DNA of 6,048 nucleotides, from positions 1 to 6,048 of the forward strand of contig CAKUTY010000086.1 in NCBI GenBank assembly GCA_934692455.1. The letters are read 5' to 3'. Origin of the DNA: an uncultured Erysipelotrichaceae bacterium (GTDB taxonomy: Bacteria > Bacillota_I > Bacilli_A > Erysipelotrichales > Erysipelotrichaceae). Each line of letters begins with the position of its first letter. Position 1 is the first letter of the stretch. Both the position numbers and the translations under genes were made by a program. Below are positions 1 to 5,817 of the stretch, piece after piece. Under the pieces are notes generated by a model. That model was given only the letters and a program-made list of their open reading frames with translations. It did not search any database and had not been told where the DNA came from.

Positions 1-1194
1 TCCCACAAAATTGCCTAACAAGCCACCATTGGCCAATGAATTCATTTGTTTAAGCATACCAGTCTTATTATCATTAAACCACCAAGCACTGCCATGTTGA
101 ATCTTAGCTACACAATCATCATTTTGGAAACAACCAATTATTGTATCTATAAGCTCATCATCATTAGGATTTAAACTATATAAGATAGTCTTAGGCAAAC
201 CATTTAAATTCATATGATCAATTAATTTAACCATCTTATCAGCAGGTGCATAATTATTAATTGAATCATAGCCAGTATCAGGAGCGCTAATTAAACTATT
301 ATTATTTCTTAAACAACCAAAATGTAGTTGCATCACAATATCCTTTTCACGATATTTCTTAGAAAAATACAACAACATATAAGTCTTGTAGGCATCAACC
401 TCTTTTTGACTTAAAATTTCTCTATTCATAGCCTTCAAGAAAATATCTTCTACATTGCCTTCTTCATACATCAAGTAATCTAGACCATGATCTGCAACTA
501 AACAACCCTTAGATACAAAATAATCAATTCTTGTATCTAACGCCTTTAATAAGGAATCTAAAGATTCAATTTTTACATTTGAAACATCAGATAACTTATC
601 AATATAATCCTTAAATCCTTCTTTGTTGATATTTACAACCTTATCCGGTCTAAAAGCCGGTAAGACAACTGTAGAAAAACCTTTATCTTCCTTAATTAAA
701 TCATGATACCTTAAATCATCAATCGGATCATCAGTTGTACATAAAAGTTTTACATTAGAATCGCTTATAATCTTTTTAGCCGACATTGTCTTTAACTTTT
801 CGTTACAAAGTTCAAACACTTCTTTGCAAGTCTTGCTATTTAAGACTCCATCATAACCAAAATATCTTTTAAGTTCCAAGTGTGACCAATGATATACAGG
901 ATTACCGATAGCCTTTTCTAAAGTCTTGGCAAAATAATAGAACTTTTCAAAATCACTACCGTCGCCTGTAATATATTTTTCATTAACGCCATTAGCCCTC
1001 ATCAAACGCCACTTATAATGGTCACCGCCAAGCCATAGTTTTGTTATTGAAGAGAACTTTTTATCCTCAGCAATTTCTTTTGGCGAAATATGACAATGAT
1101 AATCCACAATAGGCATCTTAGATGCATAATCAAAATATAATTTCTTACTTACTTCATTTTCTAATAAGAAATCTTCATCCATAAACTTTTTCAT
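1..1194 (-). CDS. uxaC: Uronate (glucuronate/galacturonate) isomerase UxaC, 3' end outside window
   Basis: Cytoplasmic amidohydrolase-fold isomerase that converts D-galacturonate to D-tagaturonate (and D-glucuronate to D-fructuronate), the first step of uronate catabolism. Reading the minus strand from the ATG at 1194-1192 gives 398 uninterrupted codons, still open at the window edge; the family is usually about 465-470 residues, so roughly 70 C-terminal residues are missing. Family motifs seen in order: the metal-site motif DYHCHIS (residues 31-37, His33 and His35), CTTDDP (152-157), FRPD (181-184), ADHGLD (234-239), QLHFGCLRNNN (289-299), LYSLNP (338-343) and HGSAWWFND (367-375). The start is set by an ATGA overlap with the stop of the LacI-type gene upstream; GGGGTAGG inside the end of that gene can serve as ribosome binding site. 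The overlap suggests co-transcription and translational coupling with the regulator. Identification is firm. The divergent uxaA and uxaB point to galacturonate as the main substrate. Confidence 0.96.
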   Translation of the reverse strand, partial: MKKFMDEDFLLENEVSKKLYFDYASKMPIVDYHCHISPKEIAEDKKFSSITKLWLGGDHYKWRLMRANGVNEKYITGDGSDFEKFYYFAKTLEKAIGNPVYHWSHLELKRYFGYDGVLNSKTCKEVFELCNEKLKTMSAKKIISDSNVKLLCTTDDPIDDLRYHDLIKEDKGFSTVVLPAFRPDKVVNINKEGFKDYIDKLSDVSNVKIESLDSLLKALDTRIDYFVSKGCLVADHGLDYLMYEEGNVEDIFLKAMNREILSQKEVDAYKTYMLLYFSKKYREKDIVMQLHFGCLRNNNSLISAPDTGYDSINNYAPADKMVKLIDHMNLNGLPKTILYSLNPNDDELIDTIIGCFQNDDCVAKIQHGSAWWFNDNKTGMLKQMNSLANGGLLGNFVG

Positions 1195-2180
1195 AGCTTT
1201 GTCCTACCCCTTTCAATAAATTCACAATCAATAACTTGTTTCTTAGAAACTTTTTCATTATTTATAACCTTTAACAAAGTCTTTACCGCTAAATCACATA
1301 AGTCTTCAATCTTAGAATCAATAGAACTTAATTCTTTAACAGAACACAGGCATAATTCAGAATTATTGTAGCCAACAACACTTACTTTATCTTCTATACC
1401 CCTTGAATAAGCTAATTTTAAGGCACCAATTGCCATCGCATCATCAGATGCGATAACCCCATCAAATTCAATGTTTCTTTCTTCTAAAATTTTGTAAGTA
1501 TCCATTATAGAATTAGGCACAAAAATCAAATTATTCTTATCGATCAAAATACCATTATCTTTTAAAGCCAACTCAAAACCTTGCATCTTCTTCTTCAAAC
1601 TATAGGAATATGAATCAAACAAGAAAATAATTTTCTTCCTACCCTGTTTAATAAGCATATCAGTAGCCTTATATACAGCCTTTTTATTATCAGTTAAGAC
1701 ACAATAGATATTTTCGTAATTAAGACAACCATTGATTAAGATTACTGGCATCTTCAACGCTGCATCCTTAAGATACTCAATATCCTTATTACCATGATCC
1801 TTGGCATAGTTAGATCCAACCAAAAACAAGGCATCAATCCTTCGATCAATCAAAGACTTAACACATTCAACTTTAGATTCAAAATCATAACCTGAACACA
1901 TCAAGATACAATCATATCCATAGTTTCTTAATTGTTTCTCTAGAAAAGAAACCCCCTTAGCCATATATCTATCCGCAATATTAGGGCACATAATGCCAAC
2001 TACCATTGACTGTTCTAGATTTAAACTGCGCGCAAAAACATTAGGCTTATAACCGTAGGCAGCCATAACATCTTCAACCTTTTTCTTGGTCTTTTCACTG
2101 ACTCTATCGCTACCATTTATTACTCTAGATACGGTCGCAATAGATACTTTTGATAATTTCGCAATGTCGTAAATGTTCAT
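1191..2180 (-). CDS. LacI/GalR-family transcriptional regulator of the uronate locus
   Basis: A DNA-binding repressor of 329 residues, the usual length of the LacI family. The N-terminus MNIYDIAKLSKVSIATVSRV is the canonical helix-turn-helix (about residues 3-22), followed by INGSDRVSEKT and a hinge region YGYKPNVFARSL (42-53). The periplasmic-binding-protein-like effector domain runs from about residue 60 to the end. Typical family strings are seen at PVILIN (145-150), ASDDAMAIGALK (244-255) and VSVVGYNNSEL (266-276). It lies directly upstream of uxaC on the same strand and divergent from uxaA, so it most likely controls galacturonate use. The effector is not visible in the sequence; a uronate or a pathway intermediate is inferred. 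The start is fixed by the conserved N-terminus, yet no Shine-Dalgarno sequence precedes it. The palindrome 7 bp upstream of the ATG predicts autoregulation. It could be called KdgR-, UxaR- or ExuR-like, but I do not assign a symbol. Confidence 0.93.
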   Translation of the reverse strand: MNIYDIAKLSKVSIATVSRVINGSDRVSEKTKKKVEDVMAAYGYKPNVFARSLNLEQSMVVGIMCPNIADRYMAKGVSFLEKQLRNYGYDCILMCSGYDFESKVECVKSLIDRRIDALFLVGSNYAKDHGNKDIEYLKDAALKMPVILINGCLNYENIYCVLTDNKKAVYKATDMLIKQGRKKIIFLFDSYSYSLKKKMQGFELALKDNGILIDKNNLIFVPNSIMDTYKILEERNIEFDGVIASDDAMAIGALKLAYSRGIEDKVSVVGYNNSELCLCSVKELSSIDSKIEDLCDLAVKTLLKVINNEKVSKKQVIDCEFIERGRTKL

Positions 2181-2186
2181 AGTATA

Positions 2187-2200
2187 TGTAAGTAGTTACA
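2187..2200. promoter_or_regulatory. Probable LacI-type operator O1 (regulator-proximal)
   Basis: TGTAAGTAGTTACA is a 14-bp palindrome with a single mismatched pair, located 7 bp before the regulator's start codon and just downstream of its likely -10 box. It differs by one base from the perfect palindrome at 2278-2291, and the shared core extends to 16 bp (ATGTAAGTASTTACAC). Its position predicts repression of the lacI-uxaC transcript. The palindrome is seen directly; assignment to this LacI protein is inference from adjacency and from its duplication at both divergent promoters. Its centre is TA rather than the CG common in LacI-family operators. Confidence 0.8.
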
Positions 2201-2206
2201 CTTATA
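2201..2206 (-). promoter_or_regulatory. Candidate -10 box of the lacI-uxaC operon
   Basis: On the minus strand this reads TATAAG, a 5/6 match to TATAAT, about 20 bp before the regulator's ATG. No good -35 lies at the normal distance; the best hexamers are weak. If used, transcription would start near 2194, inside operator O1, leaving a leader of only about 14 nt. An alternative is TTGATT spaced 17 bp from TAATTT further upstream, which has a better -35 but a poorer -10. Confidence 0.4.
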
Positions 2207-2258
2207 CTATTAAAATAACATAAATTAGAAAAAAACTGTAGATTAATCAAGTAATTTG

Positions 2259-2267
2259 TGCTAGATT
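2259..2267 (+). promoter_or_regulatory. Candidate extended -10 promoter of uxaA-uxaB
   Basis: TGC followed directly by TAGATT (2262-2267) fits an extended -10 element (TGn plus a 4/6 match to TATAAT). No convincing -35 is present 16-18 bp upstream, as expected when an extended -10 or an activator is used. Transcription would start near 2274, placing the perfect palindrome 2278-2291 at about +4 to +17, where a bound repressor would block initiation or early elongation. The overlapping AT-rich bases just downstream offer other -10 registers, so the exact box is uncertain. Confidence 0.45.
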
Positions 2268-2277
2268 ATAAGTGAAA

Positions 2278-2291
2278 TGTAAGTACTTACA
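2278..2291. promoter_or_regulatory. Probable LacI-type operator O2 (uxaA-proximal), perfect palindrome
   Basis: TGTAAGTACTTACA is identical to its own reverse complement over 14 bp. It sits between the likely uxaA promoter and the ribosome binding site at 2293-2299, a classic repressor position. Its centre is 91 bp from that of the near-identical site at 2187-2200, so one repressor tetramer or two dimers could occupy both and perhaps loop the control region. The palindrome is seen; the protein that binds it is inferred. Confidence 0.85.
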
Positions 2292-2292
2292 C

Positions 2293-2299
2293 AAAGGAG
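2293..2299 (+). promoter_or_regulatory. Ribosome binding site deciding the uxaA start
   Basis: AAAGGAG ends 5 bp before the ATG at 2305. It decides between two in-frame starts: the GTG at 2272 has no upstream purine-rich sequence, would make the operator part of the coding sequence, and would lie at or before the predicted transcription start. The ATG at 2305 is therefore preferred. Confidence 0.85.
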
Positions 2300-2304
2300 A
2301 AAAT

Positions 2305-3783
2305 ATGAACAGTTTCATTAAAATTAATCCCCTTGATGATGTGGCAGTAGCCCTTAGTCCTCTAAATAAAGGAAGTCAATTAGATGTTGATGGAAATATC
2401 GTCACCCTAATTGAAGATATTCCCCAAGGACATAAGTTTTCATTAAGAGACATTAAAGAAAAAGAGCCTATTATTAAGTATGGTTACCCTATTGGCAATG
2501 CGACTAAAGATTTTTTAAAAGGTAGTCATGTCCATACTCATAATCTAAAAACAGGTTTGAATGATTTACTAGAATATACATATAATCCTAATTTTAAGGA
2601 ATTAGAAGCTAGTGAAAAGAGAACTTTTAAAGGTTATTTAAGAGAAAATGGTAAAGTAGGCGTTAGAAATGAAATATGGATTATTCCAACTGTTGGTTGT
2701 ATGAATTCTGTCGCTTCTTTAATTGAAGAAAAGGCCCAATCTTTAATTAAAGGAAGTGTTGAAGCTATCTATGCCTTTAGACACCCATATGGCTGTTCCC
2801 AAATGGGCGATGACCAAGAAAACACAAGAGAAATCCTAGCTGATTTAATTAATCACCCAAATGCTGGCGGTGTACTTGTGTTAGGACTTGGCTGTGAAAA
2901 TTCTAATATCGATGTTTTAAAGCCATATATTAATAACGATAGTGACAGGATTAAGTATCTAGTTGCCCAAGAATATGATGATGAAGTAAGTAAGGCCTTA
3001 GAATTAATTGAAGAACTAGTGACAAAATGTGCTAATGATAAAAGAGAAGATGTTGATGTAAGTAAACTTGTCATTGGTATGAAATGTGGTGGTTCTGATG
3101 GACTATCAGGAATTAGTGCCAATCCTACTGTTGGCGCTTTCTCAGATTTATTAATTTCTAAGGGTGGCACAACTATTTTAACTGAAGTTCCTGAGATGTT
3201 TGGAGCTGAAACTATCTTAATGAATAGATGTAAAGATATAAAAACATTTGATAAGACTGTTAAATTGATTAATGATTTTAAGGCATATTTTAAGGCTCAT
3301 AATCAAACAATCTACGAAAATCCTTCTCCTGGTAATAAACAAGGCGGTATTTCTACTCTTGAAGATAAATCACTTGGTTGTACACAAAAATCAGGTAATG
3401 CGAAAGTAACTGATGTCTTAGAATATGGAAGACAAGTATGCACAAAAGGCTTAAACCTATTAAGCGCACCAGGAAACGATTTGGTAGCTGCCACTGCCCT
3501 AGCTGCCTCTGGAGCCCAAATTGTCTTATTCACAACCGGAAGAGGAACGCCATTCGCTTCTCCTGTTCCTACAGTAAAGATTTCAAGTAATTCTAATCTT
3601 TACAATAAGAAAAACAATTGGATAGACTTCAACTGTGGCAAGTTAGTAGAAGGCACATCACTAAAAGATTTATCAAACGAACTATTTGAATATGTCTTAG
3701 ACGTTGCCAGTGGTAAAGAAGTGAAGAGCGAAGAAAACAAGTATCATGATTTAGCGATATTCAAGAAGGGTGTAACCCTATAA
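2305..3783 (+). CDS. uxaA: Altronate dehydratase UxaA
   Basis: Cytoplasmic, metal-dependent (iron or manganese in characterised homologues) dehydratase that converts D-altronate to 2-keto-3-deoxy-D-gluconate, the third step of galacturonate breakdown. From the ATG at 2305 it has 492 residues, close to the 495 of E. coli UxaA, so it is full length. Residues 1 to about 85 form the N-terminal SAF domain, ending in the His-rich SHVHTHN (74-80). The catalytic UxaA part starts near GYLRENGKVGVRNE (110-123). Conserved Cys-containing strings follow: PTVGCMN (128-134), GCSQMGDD (163-170), GLGCEN (194-199), KCGGSDG (260-266) and GNKQGGISTLEDKSLGC (343-359); some of these cysteines probably bind metal (inference). 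The C-terminal half also has SAPGND (387-392) and TGRGTPFASPVPTVK (411-425). It is the first gene of the rightward operon and is probably repressed through the palindrome at 2278-2291. It is not mannonate dehydratase (UxuA), which is a different family. Confidence 0.96.
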   Translation: MNSFIKINPLDDVAVALSPLNKGSQLDVDGNIVTLIEDIPQGHKFSLRDIKEKEPIIKYGYPIGNATKDFLKGSHVHTHNLKTGLNDLLEYTYNPNFKELEASEKRTFKGYLRENGKVGVRNEIWIIPTVGCMNSVASLIEEKAQSLIKGSVEAIYAFRHPYGCSQMGDDQENTREILADLINHPNAGGVLVLGLGCENSNIDVLKPYINNDSDRIKYLVAQEYDDEVSKALELIEELVTKCANDKREDVDVSKLVIGMKCGGSDGLSGISANPTVGAFSDLLISKGGTTILTEVPEMFGAETILMNRCKDIKTFDKTVKLINDFKAYFKAHNQTIYENPSPGNKQGGISTLEDKSLGCTQKSGNAKVTDVLEYGRQVCTKGLNLLSAPGNDLVAATALAASGAQIVLFTTGRGTPFASPVPTVKISSNSNLYNKKNNWIDFNCGKLVEGTSLKDLSNELFEYVLDVASGKEVKSEENKYHDLAIFKKGVTL

Positions 3784-3792
3784 GGAGGTAAT

Positions 3793-5298
3793 ATGGAAAC
3801 ACTAAGTTATAAAGTATTAGAAGAAAAAGGTTATGATGGTTACTTATTAAAAGAAGCACCTGAGCGTATCTTACAATTCGGTGAAGGAAATTTCTTAAGA
3901 GCTTTTGTCGATTATTTTGTTGATGTTATGAACGAAAAAGCTAACTTCAATTCTAAGGTAGTCTTAGTTCAGCCTATTGCCAACAAAGATAATGGCTTTA
4001 AATTAAATGAAGTAATTAATTCTCAAGAAGGCTTATACGATTTATATCTAAGAGGCTTTAAGGATGGTAAAAAAGTAAATGAAAAGAGAATCATCTCATG
4101 TGTTAGCCGTTGTTTAAATATTTATTCTGATTATGATGAAGTATATGCATGTGCTAAAAACCCTGATTTACGTTTCATTGTATGTAACACTACCGAAGCT
4201 GGTATCGCCTATGATCCATCTTGTAAATTAGAAGATTGCCCAGCGTCTAGCTATCCTGCTAAATTAACTAAGTTTATGTATGAAAGATATTTAAACTTCA
4301 AGAACGAAAAAGGTAAAGGTTTTATCATTCTTGCATGTGAACTAATTGATGACAACGGTAAGAAACTTGAAGAATATGTATTACAACACGCTAGTGATTG
4401 GAACTTAGGTGAAGACTTTATCAACTGGGTAAAGGAAGAAAACATCTTCTGTTCAACTCTAGTCGATAGAATTGTTACAGGTTTCCCTAGAAACGAAGCA
4501 GAAGCCATCAATAACGAAAATGGATATATCGATAACATTATTGATACAGGTGAAATCTTTGGTTTCTGGGTAATTGAAGGTCCTGATTCAATCAAAGATG
4601 AATTCCCATGTGAAAAAGCTAATCTTCCAATCCTTATTTGTAAGGATCACAAGCCATATAAACAAAGAAAAGTACGTATCTTAAATGGTGCTCATACTTC
4701 TTTTGTCCTAGGTGCCTATGAAGCTGGTCAAAATATTGTAAGAGACTGCATGAATGATGAAGTTATTTCTAAATTCATGAATAAAACTTTATTTGATGAA
4801 GTAATCCCTACTTTAACTTTAGCAAAAGAAGATTGTGAACAATTTGCCGCTTCTGTAATTGATCGTTTCAAAAATCCATTCATTGATCATCAATTGTTAA
4901 GCATCTCTTTAAATTCAACTTCAAAGTGGAAGGCAAGAGTAATGCCATCGCTTCTAAGTTATGTAGAAAAATTTAATAAATTGCCAGAATGTATCACAGC
5001 AAGTTTTGCCTTCTATATCAAGTTCTATCAAGGACAAGAATTAACCGACAAAGGTCTAGTAGCTCATAGAGAAAATGGTGATGAATATATTATTTCCGAT
5101 GATAAGGAAGTACTTGAATTCTACTATAATCATAAAGATGATGATGTAAAGACACTAGCGCATGAAGTAGCATCAAATACTTCATTCTGGGATAGAGATT
5201 TAACTTTAATACCTGGTTTTGAAGAAGCTGTTGTTAAGTATCTAAACGATATCAACAACAATGGTGCTTATAGCGTGATGAAAGATATTATTAAATAA
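3793..5298 (+). CDS. uxaB: Tagaturonate reductase (altronate oxidoreductase) UxaB
   Basis: NADH-dependent cytoplasmic enzyme that reduces D-tagaturonate to D-altronate, linking UxaC to UxaA. It is a full-length 501-residue member of the mannitol dehydrogenase family (E. coli UxaB is 483). The Rossmann-type N-terminus carries the UxaB-typical RILQFGEGNFLRAFVDYF (25-42). NTTEAGI (132-138), CELIDDNG (182-189) and STLVDRIV (221-228) follow. The catalytic family signature K-x4-N-x2-H is present as KVRILNGAH (Lys293, Asn298, His301), and the C-terminal helical domain continues to the end. Translation starts 9 bp after the uxaA stop, and the strong site AAGGAGGT (3782-3789) overlaps that stop codon, so the two genes are one operon and probably translationally coupled. 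The FGEGNFLRAF start and the neighbouring uxaA favour tagaturonate over fructuronate (UxuB) as substrate. No regulatory site is seen between the two genes. Confidence 0.95.
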   Translation: METLSYKVLEEKGYDGYLLKEAPERILQFGEGNFLRAFVDYFVDVMNEKANFNSKVVLVQPIANKDNGFKLNEVINSQEGLYDLYLRGFKDGKKVNEKRIISCVSRCLNIYSDYDEVYACAKNPDLRFIVCNTTEAGIAYDPSCKLEDCPASSYPAKLTKFMYERYLNFKNEKGKGFIILACELIDDNGKKLEEYVLQHASDWNLGEDFINWVKEENIFCSTLVDRIVTGFPRNEAEAINNENGYIDNIIDTGEIFGFWVIEGPDSIKDEFPCEKANLPILICKDHKPYKQRKVRILNGAHTSFVLGAYEAGQNIVRDCMNDEVISKFMNKTLFDEVIPTLTLAKEDCEQFAASVIDRFKNPFIDHQLLSISLNSTSKWKARVMPSLLSYVEKFNKLPECITASFAFYIKFYQGQELTDKGLVAHRENGDEYIISDDKEVLEFYYNHKDDDVKTLAHEVASNTSFWDRDLTLIPGFEEAVVKYLNDINNNGAYSVMKDIIK

Positions 5299-5312
5299 AG
5301 ACTTTATAAAAT

Positions 5313-5354
5313 GGGCTGTTACGAAATGACTAATTTCTAACAGTCCTTTCTTTT
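5313..5354 (+). terminator. Intrinsic terminator of the uxaA-uxaB operon
   Basis: GGGCTGTTA (5313-5321) pairs with TAACAGTCC (5338-5346), 9 bp with one G-U. Inside it GAAAT (5323-5327) pairs with ATTTC (5333-5337), with C5322 bulged and a 5-nt loop. The U-rich tail TTTCTTTT follows at once (5347-5354). It begins 14 bp after the uxaB stop. Confidence 0.9.
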
Positions 5355-5371
5355 ACTTACAATTTTTAGTG

Positions 5372-5411
5372 TGGAAAATGGCAATAATATGGGAAAACTT
5401 GGGAATAACTA
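5372..5411 (+). repeat. Imperfect tandem repeat upstream of the small ORF
   Basis: Two consecutive segments are related: TGGAAAATGGCAATAATA (5372-5389) and a second copy at 5390-5411 that reads TGGGAAAACTTGGGAATAAC and then TA. The second copy is longer by a few inserted bases. The repeat lies in the 100-bp stretch between the uxaB terminator and the 48-codon gene, where that gene's promoter should be. No convincing -35/-10 pair is seen; AT-rich boxes near 5384-5389 (TAATA) and 5417-5422 (TATATT) are only candidates. Confidence 0.35.
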
Positions 5412-5453
5412 GTCTTTATATTCACATGCCATTAAGTCAGGAGGAGTCAATTG

Positions 5454-5600
5454 ATGGAAAATGTTTATGATCTTATTATAAGTGGGTTAATTAAAGATGG
5501 TTACACTGCAAAAGAGTCCGAGGAATTAATCACAACTTTTATGGAAGAACAAAGAATCTTAGACGAATTAAGAGATAGCTTACATAGTTTAATTAGTTAA
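5454..5600 (+). CDS. Small acidic hypothetical protein, 48 residues
   Basis: Not recognised. The ATG at 5454 follows a near-consensus ribosome binding site, AGGAGGAG (5439-5446), with 7 bp spacing, which is the main evidence that it is a real gene; a TTG one codon upstream (5451) is in frame but too close to that site. The protein is MENVYDLIISGLIKDGYTAK up to residue 20 and then mostly helix-prone: EESEELIT-like acidic residues around 21-28, MEEQRILDELRDSL at 30-43. It has about 11 acidic and 4 basic residues, with no signal peptide, membrane segment, Cys or His pair. The spaced Leu/Ile residues suggest amphipathic helices and perhaps a protein-protein interface. It is separated from uxaB by a terminator and followed by a hairpin, so it is probably monocistronic. 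A small regulator, an antitoxin-like protein or a leftover of a mobile element are all possible; no partner gene is beside it. Confidence 0.6.
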   Translation: MENVYDLIISGLIKDGYTAKESEELITTFMEEQRILDELRDSLHSLIS

Positions 5601-5602
5601 CA

Positions 5603-5622
5603 AGGGTGTCATTTGACACCCT
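5603..5622 (+). terminator. Hairpin after the small ORF, weak terminator
   Basis: AGGGTGTC (5603-5610) pairs perfectly with GACACCCT (5615-5622) around a 4-nt ATTT loop, starting 3 bp after the stop of the 48-codon gene. The position fits a transcript end, but the following GTATTAAGTT is not a proper U-tract on either strand. It may instead be a 3'-end stabiliser or a processing site. Confidence 0.5.
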
Positions 5623-5653
5623 GTATTAAGTTAACGACGCTCTAATTTCTCAT

Positions 5654-5737
5654 GTGGGTGTGGGTGGACTATAACTTTGTATGTGGCTAGAAAATAGCCA
5701 CTTTTTTGATGTATGTGGGTGACTATAAATTTATGTG
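5654..5737 (+). repeat. Two imperfect direct copies flanking a terminator
   Basis: Copy A (5660-5685) begins GTGGGTGGACTATAACTTTG and continues TATGTG; copy B (5715-5737) begins GTGGGTGACTATAAATTTAT and continues GTG. They share GTGGGT, GACTATAA and a terminal ATGTG, and differ by an indel and a few substitutions. Copy A is itself preceded by an extra GTGGGT (5654-5659). The terminator at 5683-5707 lies between them. Doubled ends of an insertion sequence or transposase binding sites are plausible readings. Confidence 0.55.
5683..5707 (+). terminator. Intrinsic terminator inside the IS left arm
   Basis: GTGGCTA (5683-5689) pairs perfectly with TAGCCAC (5695-5701) around a GAAAA loop, followed by six T residues (5702-5707). 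It is oriented to stop rightward transcripts before they reach the transposase remnant. Confidence 0.85.
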
Positions 5738-5763
5738 TTGTCGGATTTATGGATAAATAAAAA

Positions 5764-5810
5764 TCCTTCCTTATAATGTTTAGCTGACAGGAAAAACAAA
5801 TATGGAAGGA
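5764..5810 (+). promoter_or_regulatory. Possible read-through-only hairpin masking the transposase RBS
   Basis: TCCTTCC (5764-5770) is the exact complement of GGAAGGA (5804-5810), which is part of the ribosome binding site. After one mismatch, three more inner pairs (5772-5774 with 5800-5802) can form. The complement lies upstream of the TATAAT box, so it would be present only in transcripts entering from outside the element. The complementarity is seen; the function is inferred by analogy with IS10 and IS50. Confidence 0.4.
5772..5777 (+). promoter_or_regulatory. Candidate -10 box of the transposase remnant
   Basis: A perfect TATAAT lies 40 bp before the transposase start position. The hexamers 16-18 bp upstream (TGGATA, ATGGAT, TATGGA) are weak -35 matches. 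Transcription would begin near 5784, downstream of the TCCTTCC complement at 5764-5770. Confidence 0.45.
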
Positions 5811-5817
5811 GGAGCTT

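Noticed and set aside
2272..2304. In-frame upstream GTG start for uxaA adding 11 residues
   Set aside because: It has no ribosome binding site, would make operator O2 coding and lies at or before the predicted transcription start; the ATG at 2305 has AAAGGAG at good spacing and gives the normal family length.
2181..2304. A catabolite-responsive (CcpA) site in the control region
   Set aside because: No sequence resembling the CG-centred cre consensus was seen; the palindromes present have a TA centre and are better explained by the local regulator.
2853..3170. Minus-strand open frame of 105 codons
   Set aside because: It lies wholly inside uxaA, is Ser/Leu/Pro-rich with no domain resemblance, and is a shadow of the real gene.
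3312..3533. Minus-strand open frame of 73 codons
   Set aside because: Antisense shadow inside conserved uxaA sequence, with no ribosome binding site evidence.
4251..4595. Minus-strand open frame of 114 codons
   Set aside because: Antisense shadow inside conserved uxaB sequence; low-complexity Ser-rich product.
5354..5361. TACTTACA resembling half of the uxa operator
   Set aside because: Only one half-site matches; the other half is a T-rich terminator tail with no palindromic symmetry.
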